Assembly: GCA_003644825.1 (NCBI GenBank) | Contig: QNDJ01000067.1 | Coordinates: forward strand, 1 to 7,227 | DNA: 7,227 bases | Direction of reading: 5' to 3' | From: B21-G16 sp003644825 [NCBI: Candidatus Zhuqueibacterota bacterium] | GTDB lineage: Bacteria; SM23-31; B21-G16 | Shown: in pieces, positions 4,937 to 7,227 of the stretch | Position numbering within the stretch: position 1 is the stretch's first letter | How the letters are laid out: each line of letters starts with the position of its first letter | Program-made: the position numbers and the translations under genes | The notes under the pieces: generated by a model | Told to the model about the DNA's origin: nothing | The model's input: only the letters and a program-made list of their open reading frames with translations | Databases searched by the model: none

Positions 4937-6700
4937 TTAACGATTATTCCTCTGCCTCTGGTTCCTCAATTTAACCATCATTTCTCTAAAAAACTTATTC
5001 CTTTTATTATTATCGGTTGCAAGAGAAGGATCTTTCTTTAGTCTTTTTTCATATTCTTTTTTTATTTCCGGGTTCTGCAGTAATCTTTTTTCAAATACTG
5101 CCCTCTGCTGAGGTGTCATATTATTAATATTAAACTGTCTTCTCCTGCTCCCGAATGTTCCTTCTTTTGTTCCCAGGTATTTCATTGCCATCTCCTGAAA
5201 AAATCTCATACGCTTTTCAATACTGGTTTTGAGTTCAGGGTCCTCTTTAACTCTTTTATCATATTCAGCTTTAATTTTAGGATTTTGAAGTAATCTCTGT
5301 GCATATTTTTCTAACATTTCTTCAGGAGTTGCAATTTCTTTAGGTTTATTTACTCTGTCGGTTTTTTCATCAGAATAGGCTTCACTTGAACGAAGATTCA
5401 TAAATTTTTCGATAATTGCCTGCCTTTGAGCAAGTTCAATTCTCTTTTTTTCAGCTGTTCCAAGCATCTGGGCAGTTCCAGTTGGGTCCTTCAAAGCAAT
5501 AACTTCTCCTTCTTTAAGATTTTCTTTAATTTCAATATAGTTTAAACCTTTCTCACCAATTTTAACAAATCTCGGTCTAAAACTTCCTTCTTTAACAAAT
5601 ACAACTGGTTTATCATCTATTTCATAAACTGCCCCGACCGGTACATATACAACATCTTTTAGTTTTTTAAGTGCTATTTCCACTCTTGCGGTCATTCCCG
5701 GTCTGAAGTAGGGGCTATTCTTTTCATCAACAACCACTTCAACGTTGAACCGTCTAACATTTGTTTCAAGGTCCTCAACAATAGCTGAAATAGAGTTAAT
5801 TGTTCCATTAAACTCAATTTCGGGGTACGCATCCAGTATAACTTTTGCCTTCTGTCCAACTTTAAGTCTACCAACATCTACTTCATTTACCATCAATCTA
5901 ACTTTCATCTCATAAGTATCTGGCAGGTCTATTATAGGCATACCTTCATAAACAACATTACCATCCTCCACTTTTTTAAAAGTTCTACTTGACCAATCCC
6001 AGTATTCATGATACACCACTAATCCCTCAATGGGTGCACATACCGTTAACTCCTTCAATTTCTCTTTCCAGTATTCCAGTTTTACACTGTCATCCTTTAC
6101 TTTAAGCTGGGCATTACTAAGCTCAACACTATTTATAATTTTTTGATTTTTTATTTTTTCCTTTTGCTCCTCAAGGTTCAATTTTGCATTTTTAAACTGG
6201 AGTTCACCTTCCTTTTTTTTAGCATCCGACTCATATTTCAAACTATACAGGTATAATTCAGCCAGCTTATATGTGTTTTCCATAACTTTCAGGTCAGAAT
6301 ATAATTCATCCATCTTTGATTCATGTTGAGCTATCACTTTTTTAAGGTCTTCTCTATGCTGTTGAAGAGATTTTTCATAAGTTTCAATCCTGGATTCAAT
6401 CTGTTTTGTATCAAACCTGATTAAAGTATCCCCTTTATTAACAATAGTTCCTTCAGGAATTAAATAAATTATTTGTAATGTTGATTTTGTGCGTGTCGGT
6501 GCACAAATAATCCTTGAACGAGTCGCAAATACATCTCCACTCTCTACAAGATTTATTACAAGGTCTCCTCTTCGAGAAACTCCAACAGGAATAACTTCTC
6601 GGTTCACCTTTTTATTCGATGTTATTATAATTATAATAATAAAAATCATAACCACTGATATTATAACTATATTCCTTTTCCTGAAGAAAAATTGTCTCAT
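4937..6700 (-). CDS. HlyD/MacA-family periplasmic adaptor with duplicated C-terminal extension
   Basis: This 587-residue protein is the first gene of the operon. A basic N-terminus precedes a very Ile-rich anchor (~10-28). The lipoyl half STLQIIYLIPEGTIVNKGDT is at 73-92, the coiled-coil hairpin spans ~97-217, and the lipoyl domain closes at LTVCAPIEGLVVY (218-230). The beta-barrel is at ~262-345 (VNEVDVGRLKVGQKA; YFRPGMTARV) and the membrane-proximal domain at ~350-405 (YVPVGAVYEIDDK; ENLKEGEVIAL). Up to there it is clearly a paralogue of the next gene, sharing for example IETxExxLQQ and the FKNA…KNQ region. It then continues about 180 residues beyond the usual end: a charged linker (~411-457) and two copies of a 50-residue helical module (461-510 and 531-580), ending Arg/Asn-rich. 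The extension is highly charged and probably periplasmic. No function is known to me. The start has only a weak AGAG upstream, but no better ATG fits the anchor. Confidence 0.93.
   Translation of the reverse strand: MRQFFFRKRNIVIISVVMIFIIIIIITSNKKVNREVIPVGVSRRGDLVINLVESGDVFATRSRIICAPTRTKSTLQIIYLIPEGTIVNKGDTLIRFDTKQIESRIETYEKSLQQHREDLKKVIAQHESKMDELYSDLKVMENTYKLAELYLYSLKYESDAKKKEGELQFKNAKLNLEEQKEKIKNQKIINSVELSNAQLKVKDDSVKLEYWKEKLKELTVCAPIEGLVVYHEYWDWSSRTFKKVEDGNVVYEGMPIIDLPDTYEMKVRLMVNEVDVGRLKVGQKAKVILDAYPEIEFNGTINSISAIVEDLETNVRRFNVEVVVDEKNSPYFRPGMTARVEIALKKLKDVVYVPVGAVYEIDDKPVVFVKEGSFRPRFVKIGEKGLNYIEIKENLKEGEVIALKDPTGTAQMLGTAEKKRIELAQRQAIIEKFMNLRSSEAYSDEKTDRVNKPKEIATPEEMLEKYAQRLLQNPKIKAEYDKRVKEDPELKTSIEKRMRFFQEMAMKYLGTKEGTFGSRRRQFNINNMTPQQRAVFEKRLLQNPEIKKEYEKRLKKDPSLATDNNKRNKFFREMMVKLRNQRQRNNR
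4961..5320 (-). repeat. Two-copy protein repeat (210-bp period) in the first adaptor's C-terminus
   Basis: Residues 461-510 (5171-5320) and 531-580 (4961-5110) align without gaps at an offset of exactly 70 residues. The shared pattern is RLLQNPxIKxEYxKRxKxDP, then L, KR, FF and EM at matching places. Each copy is preceded by a TP (458-459 and 529-530). The strong helical propensity and alternating charge suggest a helical pair. The copies differ at DNA level, so the duplication is old and kept by selection rather than a recent slippage event. Confidence 0.85.
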
Positions 6701-6794
6701 TTTATTTACTCTATAACTATGAAAGTTTATCTTTCTATTTCGTTAAATATATACAATTTTTTTAAATTTTCATTCAAAAAATAAAGTCATTGTT

Positions 6795-6822
6795 AAGATA
6801 AGTTTTTAAAATAGAGGGTCAA
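6795..6822 (-). promoter_or_regulatory. Candidate promoter of the exporter operon
   Basis: On the minus strand TTGACC (6817-6822) and TATCTT (6795-6800) are 16 bp apart, about 95 bp ahead of the first adaptor. Alternatives are a TATAAT at 6885-6890 without a good -35, and a weaker TTGAAT/TATATA pair nearer the gene. The placement of the palindrome next to the -35 favours this one, but the A/T-rich context makes any choice uncertain. The leader between this and the start codon is about 90 nt of A/T-rich sequence with no gene. Confidence 0.3.
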
Positions 6823-6837
6823 CAGGATTAAATCCTG
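6823..6837. promoter_or_regulatory. 15-bp palindrome, operator-like
   Basis: CAGGATT and AATCCTG are perfect inverted 7-mers around a single A, abutting the candidate -35 at 6817-6822. It has more G and C than its surroundings. Position and symmetry suit the binding site of a dimeric regulator (for example TetR- or MarR-like) controlling the exporter operon. No regulator gene is in the window. It could also be a small hairpin without function. Confidence 0.4.
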
Positions 6838-6912
6838 AATCAATAGTCTATTCAAAGTATGAAACTGAAAAGGTCCGATATACTATTATAAACAAATATC
6901 AAAAATTCAAAT

Positions 6913-6941
6913 AAAAAACCCGACAGATAAAACAGTCGGGC
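6913..6941 (-). terminator. Intrinsic terminator of the secreted-protein gene
   Basis: Read on the minus strand, CCCGAC (6940-6935) pairs with GTCGGG (6924-6919) across a 10-nt loop and is followed by six T (6918-6913). It lies 27 bp after the stop of the gene at 6968. It separates that gene from the exporter operon, which therefore needs its own promoter. On the plus strand the run after the stem is only CTTT, so the signal is mainly one-way. Confidence 0.9.
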
Positions 6942-6967
6942 TTTAAAAACATCCTCTCAAAACATAC

Positions 6968-7227
6968 TTATTTGATAAAAAACATTTTACTGGTTTTAAT
7001 AAAATTCCCCGATTTAAAACGATAGAAATATATACCTGATGCAACCACATTACCTGATGAATCTTTTCCATCCCAGATAAAAGAATTAACACCAGCATTA
7101 AAACTCCCAGAAAATAATGTTTTTATCAATTGACCAGAAGAATTATAAATATCTAAAGTTCCTACCATTGGTTCAGATAATTCTACACTGATAGTTGTTG
7201 AAGGATTAAATGGATTAGGATAATTCC
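6968..7227 (-). CDS. C-terminal end of a secreted protein with FlgD-like/type IX sorting domain (partial)
   Basis: Only the last 85 complete codons are in the window; the gene continues past the right edge. The frame is open from the edge and starts NYPNPFNPSTTISVELSE, the signature start of the type A C-terminal sorting domain (a FlgD-like Ig fold). It goes on with LDIYNSSGQLIKTL, FNAGVNSFIWDGKDSSGN and VASGIYFYRFKSGNF, and ends KMFFIK. In organisms with a type IX (Por) system this domain directs export across the outer membrane and is usually removed at the cell surface. The preceding part, which would tell the function (protease, adhesin, glycosidase and so on), is not seen. The Met at 7168 is internal, not a start. 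The strong terminator at 6913-6941 follows. Confidence 0.93.
   Translation of the reverse strand, partial: NYPNPFNPSTTISVELSEPMVGTLDIYNSSGQLIKTLFSGSFNAGVNSFIWDGKDSSGNVVASGIYFYRFKSGNFIKTSKMFFIK

Noticed and set aside
1-7227. CRISPR arrays, tRNA or rRNA genes, transposase genes
   Set aside because: No regularly spaced direct repeats, no cloverleaf-like or conserved rRNA sequence, and no DDE or tyrosine/serine recombinase motifs were seen by eye.

Overview
The window is AT-rich bacterial DNA. The best taxonomic clue is the partial secreted protein at the right edge. Its C-terminus carries the NPFNPST-type FlgD-like/type IX secretion (Por) sorting domain, which is typical of the Bacteroidota/FCB group and related candidate phyla (Ignavibacteria, Cloacimonetes, Marinimicrobia and WOR-3-like lineages). 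The genus cannot be told from the sequence. All intact genes end in TAA or TAG, and the standard code fits.

Layout. (1) Positions 1-733 hold no intact gene. There are short coding-like shreds in shifting frames (an ArsC-like pattern at about 3-357; an ORF broken by TGA at 455-661), several small hairpins, and a 13-bp perfect inverted repeat just ahead of the next gene. (2) 734-1867 (+) is a complete P-loop ATPase of the prokaryotic AAA/STAND-like 'ATPase_2' type. (3) 1872-2168 (+) is a previously open reading region now ruined: a shrunken, frameshifted relic of a LivM-type branched-chain amino-acid ABC permease. (4) 6700-2278 (-) is a three-gene operon, read right to left: a long HlyD/MacA-like adaptor with a duplicated C-terminal module, a second paralogous adaptor, and a MacB/FtsX-type permease. 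(5) 6701-6967 is the operon's upstream region, with an operator-like palindrome, candidate promoters and the terminator of the gene to the right. (6) 6968-7227 (-) is the C-terminal end of a secreted protein.

How it fits together. The operon looks like a MacAB-type tripartite export system: two periplasmic adaptors, probably anchored in the inner membrane, plus the permease half of the ABC exporter. No ABC ATPase and no TolC-like outer-membrane channel is encoded in the window, so these must come from elsewhere. The plus-strand ATPase is not an ABC ATPase and should not be read as the missing subunit. The plus-strand ATPase is flanked by decayed DNA on both sides, which suggests a region undergoing gene loss or insertion. 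The most unusual features are the 2 x 50-residue repeat (70-residue period) appended to the first adaptor, the fossil livM, and the palindromes upstream of the ATPase and of the operon.
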